In this document: positions 33,866 to 42,303 of the stretch, piece by piece
Numbering within the stretch: the stretch's first letter is position 1
How the letters are laid out: each line of letters starts with the position of its first letter
Assembly (NCBI RefSeq): GCF_008042045.1
Contig: NZ_RDBP01000012.1
Location: 3,274,189 to 3,338,188 of the forward strand
Origin: Streptomyces sp. T39
GTDB taxonomy: Bacteria > Actinomycetota > Actinomycetes > Streptomycetales > Streptomycetaceae
Direction: 5' to 3'
Length of the DNA: 64,000 nucleotides
Program-made: the position numbers and the translations under genes
Notes under the pieces: model-generated
Seen by the model: the letters and a program-made list of their open reading frames with translations, nothing else
What the model was told of the DNA's origin: nothing
The model's database searches: none

Positions 33866-33922
33866 TCAGACTGCGAACGCCGGGCGGACGGGGCGGGAGC
33901 GCGGGAATCGTGTGGTGTACAC
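33866..33922 (-). CDS. 18-aa leader peptide upstream of the GNAT gene
   Basis: GTG-initiated reading frame VYTTRFPRSRPVRPAFAV then TGA. It has a near-perfect ribosome site AAAGGAGG (33938-33931) eight bases before the start, far better than chance. It is rich in Pro and Arg (4 of each), the kind of residues that slow ribosomes. It ends 41 bases before the acetyltransferase start. It is the hallmark of translational attenuation, as in erm and cat leaders, but the inducer is unknown and no homologue was searched. Confidence 0.6.
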   Translation of the reverse strand: MYTTRFPRSRPVRPAFAV

Positions 33923-33961
33923 GGCACTCGCCTCCTTTCCGTCGTCGCGGGCGTCGTGAGC

Positions 33962-33991
33962 ACGGTAGACGGTGCGCTCCCGGCCCGTCCA
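33962..33991 (-). promoter_or_regulatory. Promoter of the leader/GNAT transcript
   Basis: On the minus strand TGGACG (33991-33986) and TACCGT (33967-33962) are 18 bases apart. Transcription should start near 33954, giving a short 5' leader of about 30 bases before the peptide start. Confidence 0.45.
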
Positions 33992-34131
33992 CCCCTTTCC
34001 TCGCGGCCGGGGCATCCAGGGTTCGGCGCGCCAGGTCGCCAACTGGGCGCCCCCTGGCGCCCGATGGGCCGGAACCGATCCTTCCGCGCAGGTCAGGGGC
34101 CTCGTCCGGGGCACCGTCACACCCTCTCTTC

Positions 34132-34168
34132 TGGACACCTCGGGCCCTTCGGGCCGACAATCTGTCGG
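34132..34168 (+). promoter_or_regulatory. Leaderless-type promoter of the FHA gene
   Basis: TGGACA (34132-34137) and GACAAT (34156-34161) are 18 bases apart. The second ends seven bases before the GTG start at 34169 and no ribosome site is present. The rest of the 33992-34131 gap shows nothing else. Confidence 0.5.
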
Positions 34169-34717
34169 GTGACGTCCTCTCCCGAGTTCCACACGTATCC
34201 CGCGCGCCTGTCGGACGCGCAGCGCGAGCGTGTCCTCGATGTGCTGAAAGAGGGCGCGGCGCAGGGCAGGTTGTCGCACGACACCTTCGTGCGGCGGATG
34301 GAGCTGGCCCTGGCGGCGCAGGTGCCCGCGGAACTGGACGCGCTCACCGCCGACCTCACCGAGAAGGGCCGCCTGACCCGCCGGCTGTACCGGGCCGTGA
34401 GCCATGTGTCGGCGTTCTCGGTGCGGCTGCGCAGGGCGTGGCAGGCAGAGAAGCTGCCTCCGCTGCTCTTCCCGGAGCCGGGCCCGCATCCGCTGCGGAT
34501 CGGCCGGGATCCGGCCAACGGCCTGCGCCTCAGCCACGACACGGTCTCGCGGCTGCATGCCGAGCTCAGCTGCCAGGGCCGCCTCTGGGTGCTGCGCGAC
34601 CTCGGCTCCACCAACGGCACGACCGTCAACGGCCGCCGGGTGACGGGCTCGATCGTCGTCCAGGACGGCGACATGGTGGGCTTCGGCAGCATGTCCTTCC
34701 GCCTGACCGCGCGCTGA
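34169..34717 (+). CDS. DUF1707 and FHA domain protein
   Basis: A 182-residue protein. Residues about 12-60 are a DUF1707 domain (LSDAQRERVLDVLKEGAAQGRLS). Residues about 105-180 are a forkhead-associated domain with the phosphothreonine site RIGRDPANGLRLSHDTVSRLHAEL (given as a region) and LGSTNGTTVNG. FHA domains bind phosphothreonine on partners of serine/threonine kinases; DUF1707 is an actinobacterial helical module. A role in kinase signalling at the membrane is plausible, but no kinase is adjacent. GTG 34169 has the leaderless geometry. Confidence 0.88.
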   Translation: MTSSPEFHTYPARLSDAQRERVLDVLKEGAAQGRLSHDTFVRRMELALAAQVPAELDALTADLTEKGRLTRRLYRAVSHVSAFSVRLRRAWQAEKLPPLLFPEPGPHPLRIGRDPANGLRLSHDTVSRLHAELSCQGRLWVLRDLGSTNGTTVNGRRVTGSIVVQDGDMVGFGSMSFRLTAR

Positions 34718-34793
34718 GGCGCGGCACGGGACGGAGCCGCTCCGGGCCCGTGATCACGCGGCCGGTCCCCGAATGGCCCACAGGCGCCGGCGT

Positions 34794-34807
34794 CACCCGT
34801 ACGGGTG
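34794..34807. promoter_or_regulatory. 14-bp perfect palindrome upstream of the P450-like gene
   Basis: CACCCGTACGGGTG is its own reverse complement. It lies 90 bp before the start at 34898, in the 180-bp gap after the FHA gene. It could be an operator; no -35/-10 pair is clear around it. Confidence 0.35.
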
Positions 34808-34897
34808 CACGGGGCGCGCGGCGGCGGCCCGCCGGTGGTCGCCTGAAGGGAACCGCGAGCCACGAGGAGCCGCGGCCGTGACAGGGGAGCACCTCAG

Positions 34898-35848
34898 ATG
34901 CACGCCGACATGCACCTCACGCCCGACCCGGTACCGCCCGGCCCTTCCGCCGTGCCGCCCACGCCCGTGTCCCATCGGCCCGTCCTGCTGCCGGGGCTGC
35001 CGACCGGCAACGAGCACGAGCTCTACGAGGGATACCGGGTGCTCCGCGAGGAGCACCCCCTCACCTACGACGCCTCCGTCGGGGCCTGGCTGCTCAGCCG
35101 CTACACCGACGTCGCCACCGCGCTCAACGACCTCCGCTTCACGCACGGCCACCGGCCGGGGGACGACGCCTGTGCCGAGCATCTGGCGCCCGTGCCGCAG
35201 CCCATGCGCGAGGTGGTCAAGCGCACCGCCTACGTCCTGGCCCGGCGGATCGCCGGGCGGGAGCAGGCCGACCTGGTGGAGGAGTTCTGCAAGTGGCTCC
35301 CCTCCGGCGTGGTGGGGGTCCGCGGCAGGACCGCCGGCCGGGCGCTCCTCGCGGGGCGCTGCGTCGCCCAGGTGTCGGTGCGCGAGAAGGCGCTCGCGTC
35401 GTTCTTCGCCAACGTCCTCGACCACCCCGACCGGGTCGCAGCGCTCCGCGCCGAACCGCGGCTGATCGCGCGTGCGTGGACGGAGTCCCTGCGGCGCGAC
35501 CCTCCGGTGCTCGTGGTGATCCGCAGGACGTCGGCCAGGGTCACCCTGAGCGGCGGGACGCTGCCCGCCGGGGCCACCGTGGCGTGCCTGATCGGTGCGG
35601 CGGGCCGGGACCCGGAGCGGTTCCGTGAACCGGACCGGTTCGACATGCTCAGGGGAGACCCCGGGCAGCTCACCTACGGTCTCGGCGGCTGCCCGGCGGT
35701 GGCCCTCGCGGCGATGGAGGCCCAGTACGGGCTGCGGGCGCTCACCGAGGCGATGCCCCGCCTGCGCTGGGCCGAGGGCTTCCGGCCCGTCTCCAGTGGA
35801 CTGATCACCCGCTCCCCGAAGTCGCTGCTGGTCCGCCCACGCGGCTGA
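34898..35848 (+). CDS. Degenerate, shortened cytochrome P450
   Basis: A 316-residue protein, about 90 shorter than a normal bacterial P450. The N-terminal third (PLTYDASVGAWLLSRYTDVATAL) and the K-helix ExxR motif (TESLRR) are recognisable, as is AAGRDPERFREPDRFD. The I helix with AGxxT is missing: LVEEFCKWLPSGVVGV runs straight into a divergent stretch. The haem loop reads YGLGGCPAVALA, two residues shorter than FGxGxHxCxG between Gly and Cys. Normal oxygen chemistry looks unlikely. It may be a non-catalytic relic or a binding protein. The 3' end overlaps convergent treY by 44 bases. Confidence 0.72.
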   Translation: MHADMHLTPDPVPPGPSAVPPTPVSHRPVLLPGLPTGNEHELYEGYRVLREEHPLTYDASVGAWLLSRYTDVATALNDLRFTHGHRPGDDACAEHLAPVPQPMREVVKRTAYVLARRIAGREQADLVEEFCKWLPSGVVGVRGRTAGRALLAGRCVAQVSVREKALASFFANVLDHPDRVAALRAEPRLIARAWTESLRRDPPVLVVIRRTSARVTLSGGTLPAGATVACLIGAAGRDPERFREPDRFDMLRGDPGQLTYGLGGCPAVALAAMEAQYGLRALTEAMPRLRWAEGFRPVSSGLITRSPKSLLVRPRG

Positions 35849-38225
35849 GCAGGACCACCGGACGGGACGCGAAGAGCCCGGCGAGCGGGACCGGGCCGCC
35901 GCCCACGACCTCGCGCGCCCCGTCGAGCAGGTCGGCCCACCGGCCCGGCGGCAGGCGCAGGGCAGTGTCCCGCCAGCCGCCGTGGCGGTGGAGCCGCAGG
36001 GACAGCCGGGTCACGGCTGTGATCACCTCGCCGGACCGGTGGAAGGCGACGCAGTGGTCCGCCGCCGGGCCGGTCGCCTCCAGCGGCTCGTAGGACGCCG
36101 AGGCGCCGAACACCTCGGGCCGCTCACGCCGCAGCCGCAGCGCGGTGGCGGTGAGCGCCAGCTTCTCGGCGCCGACCGTGCCGTCCCGCCCGCCGCCGCT
36201 CGCGCCCGTGTCCGCCGGGGCCGGGGCCGGGAGGGGATCGGGCAGCGGCGCCCCGAAGCGGGCCGGCGTCCTGTTGTCGGGGTCGACCAGGGCGAGGAAC
36301 TCCCGCTCCGAGCCCTGGTACACGTCGGGCACCCCGGGCATGGTGAGGTGCAGCAGCGCGGCGCCGAGCACGTTGGCCCGTACATAGGGGGCCAGCTCCG
36401 CCACGAAGCGCCGCACCGACTCCCGGGCGGGCCCGGCGGGGCCCGCCCCCACGAAGGCCGCGACCGCCTTCTCGTAGGCAGGGTCCGCCTCCGTCCAGCT
36501 GGTGCGGACGCCGGCCTCCCGCACGGCCTTCAGCAGCGCCGCCTCCAGACGGTCGGCGTCCGGGAGGCCGAGTCCGACCGCCGTCTGCCAGGCCACCCAC
36601 GCCAGTTGGGCGTCGGGCGGCGGCGCCGCCTCGGCGGTGATGCCGGCCAGGAATTCCGCCCACCGCTCGGGGCATTCCGAGAGCACCGCGATCCGGGCCC
36701 GTACGTCCGCGCTGCGTTTGGTGTCGTGGGTGGTCAGCACCGTCCCGGTACCGGCCCAGTCCTGGGCCAGACGGGCACAGAAGCGGTGGAAGGAGGCCGG
36801 CCCGACCGCCGGGTCGCCCGGGTCGCCGCCCACCTCGTTCGCCGAGATCAGGGGGGCGTAGCGGTAGAAGGCGGTGTCCTCGACCGCCTTGGCGCGCAGC
36901 GCCGACGCCGTCTGCGCGAACCGGGCCCGGAACCGGACGTGGTCCGGCCCCTCGCCGCGCCGCCCGAGGGCCAGGTCGCGCACCACGTCGACGGCGAACG
37001 CCTCCTCGGCCACCGTGAAGGTGTCCCGGGCCGCCGCGGCGGCCTCCTCGGGCAGTGCCGCCTCCGCGTCCACGCGGTACGGGCGGTAGACCGGCACCCT
37101 GACCAGCAGTTCCCGCAGCGCGTCCCGCAGGGCCCACGGCGCCAGATCGCGCAGTGCCGGGTCCGCCGCGCAGATCCGCTCGGCGATCCGCACCAGGGTC
37201 GAGGTCTCGGCCGCCAGCTCGTGGGTCACCACCTCGTACGCGGCGCGGCGCACGGTGTCCTCCCAGCGGCCGCCGAGGCTGTCCTCGGTCTCGGTCCAGT
37301 CCCGGTACGCGCCGCTCAGCTGCCGTATCCCGGCCGGGTCGGTGAAGAGACCGTCGATCCGGTGCAGCGCGTCGTAGCCGGTCGTCCCGGCGACGGGCCA
37401 GCCGGAGGGCAGCCGCTCCCCGCCGGTGAGGATCTTCTCGACCACGATCCAGCAGGCGTCACCGGCGGCGTCCTGGAGCCTGCGCAGGTATCCCTCGGGG
37501 TCGGCGACCCCGTCCGGGTGGTCGACCCGCAGCCCCTCGACCACGCCGTCGCGCACCAGCTCCAGGATCTTGGCGTGGGTCGCGTCGAAGACGTCCGGGT
37601 CCTCCACGCGGACACCGATGAGGTCGGACACGGTGAAGAAACGCCGGTAGTTGAGCTCCGTGCGGGCCAGCCGCCACCAGCCGAGGCGGTACCACTGGTG
37701 GTCGAGCAGCTCGGGCAGCGGCAGGTGCGCCGTCGACGCCCGCAGCGGGAAGCGCAGCTCGCCGTGGTGCAGGACGTCGCCCTCGACGCGCATCCGGGCC
37801 AGTTCGTCGCCGACGCGCCCCGGGAGCACCGGCAGCAGCACCTTGCCGTCGCCGGCGTCCCAGTCGATGTCGAACCAGCGGGCGTAGGGCGACTGCGGAC
37901 CCTCGCGGAGCACCTCCCACAGCGCGTGGTTGTACGCGGGGGCGGCCGCCATGTGGTTCGGCACGATGTCCAGCACCAGGCCGAGGCCGTGCTCCCGGGC
38001 GGTCCGCGAGAGGCTGCGCAGCCCCTGTTCGCCGCCCAGCTCCTCGCGGACGCGGCCGTGATCGACGACGTCGTACCCATGGGTGGACCCCGGCACCGCC
38101 TCCAGCACCGGGGACAGGTGCAGGTGGGAGACGCCGAGGGCGGCGACATAGGGGACCGCCGCCTCGGCGGCAGCGAACGGGAAGTCCGGCTGGAGCTGGA
38201 GCCGGTAGGTGGCCGTGGGTGTCAT
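35805..38225 (-). CDS. treY: Malto-oligosyltrehalose synthase
   Basis: An 806-residue GH13 enzyme that turns the reducing end of maltodextrins into a trehalose unit by transglycosylation. N-terminal TATYRLQLQPDFPF is diagnostic, followed by LDIVPNHMA, GLRVDHPDGV with the nucleophile Asp, WIVVEKIL with the acid Glu and TTHDTKRSADVR. Its product is the substrate for TreZ, encoded 4 kb away on the same strand. It lies 90 bp after glgX on the same strand, so the two may be cotranscribed. The extreme 3' end is antisense to the P450-like gene. Confidence 0.95.
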   Translation of the reverse strand: MTPTATYRLQLQPDFPFAAAEAAVPYVAALGVSHLHLSPVLEAVPGSTHGYDVVDHGRVREELGGEQGLRSLSRTAREHGLGLVLDIVPNHMAAAPAYNHALWEVLREGPQSPYARWFDIDWDAGDGKVLLPVLPGRVGDELARMRVEGDVLHHGELRFPLRASTAHLPLPELLDHQWYRLGWWRLARTELNYRRFFTVSDLIGVRVEDPDVFDATHAKILELVRDGVVEGLRVDHPDGVADPEGYLRRLQDAAGDACWIVVEKILTGGERLPSGWPVAGTTGYDALHRIDGLFTDPAGIRQLSGAYRDWTETEDSLGGRWEDTVRRAAYEVVTHELAAETSTLVRIAERICAADPALRDLAPWALRDALRELLVRVPVYRPYRVDAEAALPEEAAAAARDTFTVAEEAFAVDVVRDLALGRRGEGPDHVRFRARFAQTASALRAKAVEDTAFYRYAPLISANEVGGDPGDPAVGPASFHRFCARLAQDWAGTGTVLTTHDTKRSADVRARIAVLSECPERWAEFLAGITAEAAPPPDAQLAWVAWQTAVGLGLPDADRLEAALLKAVREAGVRTSWTEADPAYEKAVAAFVGAGPAGPARESVRRFVAELAPYVRANVLGAALLHLTMPGVPDVYQGSEREFLALVDPDNRTPARFGAPLPDPLPAPAPADTGASGGGRDGTVGAEKLALTATALRLRRERPEVFGASASYEPLEATGPAADHCVAFHRSGEVITAVTRLSLRLHRHGGWRDTALRLPPGRWADLLDGAREVVGGGPVPLAGLFASRPVVLLSRVGGPAATSGSG

Positions 38226-38315
38226 GCGAACATACGTACCCGCCGTGCGGGCTTCTGTGCCGCACGGCCCCGCTGTTCGGTCGATCGAGTGATCGTCCTC
38301 CGATCCGGGAACTTC

Positions 38316-40436
38316 CTACGCGGGCCGCCGCAGGACCGCCATGCTGCGCCCCAGGAGAGGCACCACCTCCCCGGCCGCGACCGTCGGCCCCTTCCCGGGC
38401 GGGACCCCCTCGCGCCGCGCGGTGTCCACCACCACCTGCCACGCCTCCCCGTGGTTCACCGGAACGACGAAGTCCAGATCCTCCGCGCTCGCGTTGAACA
38501 TCAGCAGGAAGGAGTCGTCCGAGATGCGCTCCCCGCGCGGCCCCGGCTCGGAGATGGCGTGGCCGTTCAGGAACACCGACAGCGCCTTGGCGTGGGCGGC
38601 CTGCCAGTCCCGCTGGACCATCTCCTCGCCCTTGGGGGTGAACCAGGCGATGTCGGTGAGCTCGTCGTGGGTGCCCTCCACCGGCCGGCCGTGGAAGAAG
38701 CGCCGCCGCCGGAAGACGGGATGGTCGCGCCGCAGCCAGACCATGGTCTTGGTGAAGGCGAGCAGCGAGCCCTCCTCGTCCTCCCCGGGATCGGGCCAGT
38801 GCACCCACGCGATCTCGTTGTCCTGGCAGTACGCGTTGTTGTTGCCGCCCTGGGTGCGGGCGAACTCGTCGCCGTGGCTGAGCATCGGCACGCCCTGCGA
38901 CAGCATCAGGGTCGCGATGAAGTTGCGCATCTGCCGCTCGCGCAGCTCCAGCACTCCGGCGTCCTCGGTCTCGCCCTCGGCTCCGCAGTTCCAGGAGCGG
39001 TTGTGGCTCTCGCCGTCGCGGTTGTTCTCGCCGTTGGCCTCGTTGTGCTTGCCGTTGTAGGAGACCAGGTCGTGCAGGGTGAAGCCGTCGTGGCAGGTGG
39101 TGAAGTTGATCGAGGCCAGCGGCCGGCGGCCGTCGTCCTGGTAGAGGTCGGAGGAACCGGTCAGCCGGGAGGCGAACTCGGCCAGCGTGCGCGGCTCACC
39201 GCGCCACATGTCCCGCACGCAGTCGCGGTACTTGCCGTTCCACTCGGTCCACAGCGGCGGGAAGTTGCCGACCTGGTAGCCGCCCTCGCCCACGTCCCAC
39301 GGCTCGGCGATCAGCTTGACCTGGCTGACGACCGGGTCCTGCTGGACCAGGTCGAAGAACGAGGAGAGCCGGTCCACCTCGTGGAACTGGCGGGCGAGGG
39401 TGGCGGCCAGGTCGAAGCGGAAACCGTCGACGTGCATCTCGGTCACCCAGTAGCGCAGCGAGTCCATGATCAGCTGGAGCACGTGCGGGCTGCGCATCAG
39501 CAGCGAGTTCCCGGTGCCGGTGGTGTCCATGTAGTACCGGCGGTCGTCGGTCAGACGGTAGTACGACTCGTTGTCCAGGCCGCGGAAGGACAGGGTGGGC
39601 CCGAGGTGGTTCCCCTCGGCCGTGTGGTTGTACACGACGTCGAGGATGACCTCGATGCCCGCCTGGTGGAGCGCCTTGACCGCCTGCTTGAACTCGAGCA
39701 CCTGCTCGCCCCGGTCGCCCCACGAGGCGTACGCGTTGTGCGGGGCGAAGAAGCCGATGGTGTTGTAGCCCCAGTAGTTGTTCAGGCCCGCGTCCACCAG
39801 CCGGTGGTCGTTGACGAACTGGTGGACCGGCATCAACTCCAGAGCGGTGACGCCCAGTTCCGTCAGATGCGAGATCACGGCGGGATGGGCGAGCCCCGCG
39901 TACGTGCCGCGCAGCTCGGGCGGCAGCTCCGGATGCAGCATCGTCAGGCCCTTCACATGGGCCTCGTAGATCACCGTGCGGTGGTAGTCGGTGCGCGGAC
40001 GGCGGTCGTCGCCCCAGTCGAAGTACGGGTTGACCACCACGGACGTCATCGTGTGCGGCGCCGAGTCGAGGTCGTTGCGCGAGTCGGGCCTGCCGAAGTG
40101 GTAGCCGTAGACCGACTCGTTCCAGTCGATCGAGCCGCTGACCGCCCGCGCGTACGGGTCGAGCAGCAGCTTGGCCGAATTGCAGCGCTGCCCGCGGTCC
40201 GGCGCGTACGGCCCGTGGACCCGGAAGCCGTAGCGCTGGCCGGGCATCACCCCCGGCAGATACGCGTGGCGGACGAACGCGTCGGTCTCGCGCAGCTCGA
40301 CCGCGGTCTCCGAGCCGTCCTCGTGCAGCAGGCACAGCTCGATGCGGTGCGCGGCCTCGGAGTGCACCGCGAAGTTGGTCCCGGCGCCGTCGTACGTGGC
40401 ACCGAGGGGGTACGCCTGTCCCGGCCAGACCTGCAT
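38316..40436 (-). CDS. glgX: Glycogen debranching enzyme GlgX
   Basis: A 706-residue GH13 isoamylase-type enzyme that cuts alpha-1,6 branches of glycogen limit dextrins. N-terminal CBM48-like domain, then the GlgX motif YEAHVKGLTMLHPELPPELRGTYAG (region) and GH13 motifs DVVYNHTAEG, GFRFDLAATL with the nucleophile, LIAEPWD with the acid Glu and FTTCHDGFTL. With TreY and TreZ it feeds linear glucan into trehalose. ATG 40436 follows GGAAGAG. Start-upstream DNA (40437-40923) is shared with the divergent HEPN gene. Confidence 0.95.
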   Translation of the reverse strand: MQVWPGQAYPLGATYDGAGTNFAVHSEAAHRIELCLLHEDGSETAVELRETDAFVRHAYLPGVMPGQRYGFRVHGPYAPDRGQRCNSAKLLLDPYARAVSGSIDWNESVYGYHFGRPDSRNDLDSAPHTMTSVVVNPYFDWGDDRRPRTDYHRTVIYEAHVKGLTMLHPELPPELRGTYAGLAHPAVISHLTELGVTALELMPVHQFVNDHRLVDAGLNNYWGYNTIGFFAPHNAYASWGDRGEQVLEFKQAVKALHQAGIEVILDVVYNHTAEGNHLGPTLSFRGLDNESYYRLTDDRRYYMDTTGTGNSLLMRSPHVLQLIMDSLRYWVTEMHVDGFRFDLAATLARQFHEVDRLSSFFDLVQQDPVVSQVKLIAEPWDVGEGGYQVGNFPPLWTEWNGKYRDCVRDMWRGEPRTLAEFASRLTGSSDLYQDDGRRPLASINFTTCHDGFTLHDLVSYNGKHNEANGENNRDGESHNRSWNCGAEGETEDAGVLELRERQMRNFIATLMLSQGVPMLSHGDEFARTQGGNNNAYCQDNEIAWVHWPDPGEDEEGSLLAFTKTMVWLRRDHPVFRRRRFFHGRPVEGTHDELTDIAWFTPKGEEMVQRDWQAAHAKALSVFLNGHAISEPGPRGERISDDSFLLMFNASAEDLDFVVPVNHGEAWQVVVDTARREGVPPGKGPTVAAGEVVPLLGRSMAVLRRPA

Positions 40437-40833
40437 AGATATGACTCTTCCATTCCGATCCGGGTGCGGGGGAACCACTCGGCCAAGATCCTCCCCCGAA
40501 CCGGGGCGAGCTCCTAGGACTTCGCGCCGTCCTACCGGGTGACCGGCCGGAAACTTGCCCGATGTCCGCCCGGTGTCCTCGGTCACCGTGCCGACGCCAT
40601 GATCCCGGACAAAGAGTGTCGAGGGGGAGAATTTCGTCAATCCGTCCGTCCGGGTCAACATCGGGTTACACGTCGTCGCCCGCGCCGGGCGGCCGCCCCG
40701 GGCGCCCGGGCCCGCCGGGCGCGCGCGGGCGCACCCCTGGCGACAGGACGGCTGACGTCTATGAATCCGCTCACTCGGTCTCGCGTACCCGGGGAGAACG
40801 GTCTTCACAAACAGGGGAGTTGGGAAACAAGCG
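40437..40833. other. Intergenic region between glgX and the HEPN gene
   Basis: No supported gene. On the glgX side a GGGGGA/TCCCCC pair around 40468-40502 could form a stem in the glgX leader. The central part is very GC-rich and repetitive (about 40675-40740). The HEPN-gene promoter occupies the right end. Confidence 0.4.
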
Positions 40834-40874
40834 CCGCCATCGGGCTGCACCGGCTCCCGATGGCGGAGTAGGCT
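40834..40874 (+). promoter_or_regulatory. Promoter with inverted repeat around the -35, HEPN gene
   Basis: Arms CCGCCATCGGG (40834-40844) and CCCGATGGCGG (40856-40866) are perfect reverse complements. A possible -35, CTGCAC (40845-40850), sits in the loop and TAGGCT (40869-40874) follows after 18 bases. A dimeric regulator binding both arms would cover the -35. Confidence 0.5.
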
Positions 40875-40923
40875 CCTTGATCGTTGAAGACGGGGCGGTC
40901 CAGGAGCAGAAGGCGGTGCGTGG

Positions 40924-42159
40924 GTGAGCTCGGGAGGGCTGGAGCTACCACCCGGTGACGCGGGTCACGAGGGGGCAGACTCCGCCGAGATCCCGCCAGG
41001 AGCGGTCTCGCTCGCGCGGCCGATCGAGATCGGGGCGGAGCTCGACTGGGGGGCGGAAGCCTGGAGCGAGGTGCGCACGCGCGCCCAGCGGGCCGGACGG
41101 GCCTACATCTGGCTGAATCTGGTGGAACAACGGCTGCGCGCCGTGGTCGCCGCGGTGCTGCGGCCCATCTACGACCCCGTCCACGGAGAGGACTGGGTCG
41201 TCGCGGCGGCCGGCCCGGCGGGCCAGGAGTGGGTGCAGCGCGCCGTCGCGGTGCGCGAGGTGTCCCGCCGCAAGGGCTACCTGCTCGACCCGGCCGACGA
41301 CAACGTGCTGTCCTTCCTCACGCTGCCCCAGCTGCGCGAGCTGATGGTGCAGCACTGGCCCTGCTTCGAACCGTATTTCGACGACCGCCGCGACGTCGAG
41401 CTCGCCCTCGACGAGCTGGAGGTCGCGCGCAACGTCGTCTCGCGCAACCGCGCGCTGAACGAGGCCGTCCTCGCCCAGGCGGAGCGCGCCTCGGCGAGGC
41501 TGCTGGAGATACTCGGCAGCGGCGCGGGCGTCCCCTCGGCCGACCGGCTGCCGGTCGACGCGGTGGAGGACCTCGTCGGCGACCGGTACGCCGACGTCGT
41601 CTCCGTCCACCCGGACCGGGTCCGGCTCCAGCGCCAGCTGCCCGCCGAGGACCTCTTCGGCGGCGCCCGGCGCGTCGACGCGATCGGCATAGGCCTGAAT
41701 CTGCTGGTGCAGAACTTCTCCGGCCGCCGGCTCATCCGCCTGGCCGAGTCCGGCTGCCGGGTCCGGCTCCTCTTCCTCAACCCGGCGAGCAGCGCCGTGA
41801 AGCGGCGCGAGCGGGAACTCGGCCTCAAGAAGGGCGAGCTGAGCCGCACGGTCGAGATGAACATCCTCCATGTGCGCCGTGTGCGGTCCCGGCTGAGGGA
41901 CCCCGGCGCCTTCGAGATCCAGGTCTTCGACGAGACCCCCCGCTTCACCGCCTATCTGGTCGACGGCGACGGCCCCGACGGGCTGGCCGTCGTCCAGTCC
42001 TATCTGCGCAGGGCCCGGGGCATGGAGGCGCCCGTGCTGGTGCTGCGCGGCGGCGGCAGGTCCGTCGTCCGGTCCGGCCAGGACAGCGAGACCGGTCTCT
42101 TCCAGACATATCGCGAGGAGTTCGAGTCGGTCTGGGCCGACTCCCGTCCCGTCTCCTGA
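40924..42159 (+). CDS. SAV2148-family HEPN and PLD-like domain protein
   Basis: A 411-residue protein of the Streptomyces SAV2148-type HEPN family. The N-terminal half is helical (IWLNLVEQRLRAVVAAVLRPIYDP, and a central LVVQHWPCFEPYFDDRRDV-like segment ending in VARNVVSRNRALNEAVLAQAERAS). The C-terminal half (about 260-390) is a phospholipase-D-like or DUF5919 fold, IGIGLNLLVQNFSGRRLIRLAES, that usually senses or binds nucleotides or nucleic acids. HEPN domains are often RNases in toxin and defence systems. Activity is not shown. GTG 40924 has a weak AAGGCGG site. Confidence 0.75.
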   Translation: MSSGGLELPPGDAGHEGADSAEIPPGAVSLARPIEIGAELDWGAEAWSEVRTRAQRAGRAYIWLNLVEQRLRAVVAAVLRPIYDPVHGEDWVVAAAGPAGQEWVQRAVAVREVSRRKGYLLDPADDNVLSFLTLPQLRELMVQHWPCFEPYFDDRRDVELALDELEVARNVVSRNRALNEAVLAQAERASARLLEILGSGAGVPSADRLPVDAVEDLVGDRYADVVSVHPDRVRLQRQLPAEDLFGGARRVDAIGIGLNLLVQNFSGRRLIRLAESGCRVRLLFLNPASSAVKRRERELGLKKGELSRTVEMNILHVRRVRSRLRDPGAFEIQVFDETPRFTAYLVDGDGPDGLAVVQSYLRRARGMEAPVLVLRGGGRSVVRSGQDSETGLFQTYREEFESVWADSRPVS

Positions 42160-42163
42160 CTCC

Positions 42164-42185
42164 CGCGGGGACCATGGTCCCCGCG
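42164..42185 (+). terminator. 22-bp palindrome after the HEPN gene
   Basis: CGCGGGGACCA and TGGTCCCCGCG are directly adjacent, beginning five bases past the stop. They are a good terminator stem if a few central bases form the loop. Confidence 0.6.
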
Positions 42186-42303
42186 CGGCACGGGCGGGGC
42201 CGGCGGCGCGGCGCACCGGCCCCCGCCGGCGGAGGGGTCCGCCGGGGAGCCCCGGTCCGCGCCGCGGCGGGCGGGCCCCGCACGGGGCCGGCGGGAGGAC
42301 GGG

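Noticed and set aside
35982-40517. A continuous + strand open frame of about 1500 codons
   Set aside because: It is antisense to treY and glgX, whose catalytic motifs are complete. Long antisense frames are expected at this GC level.
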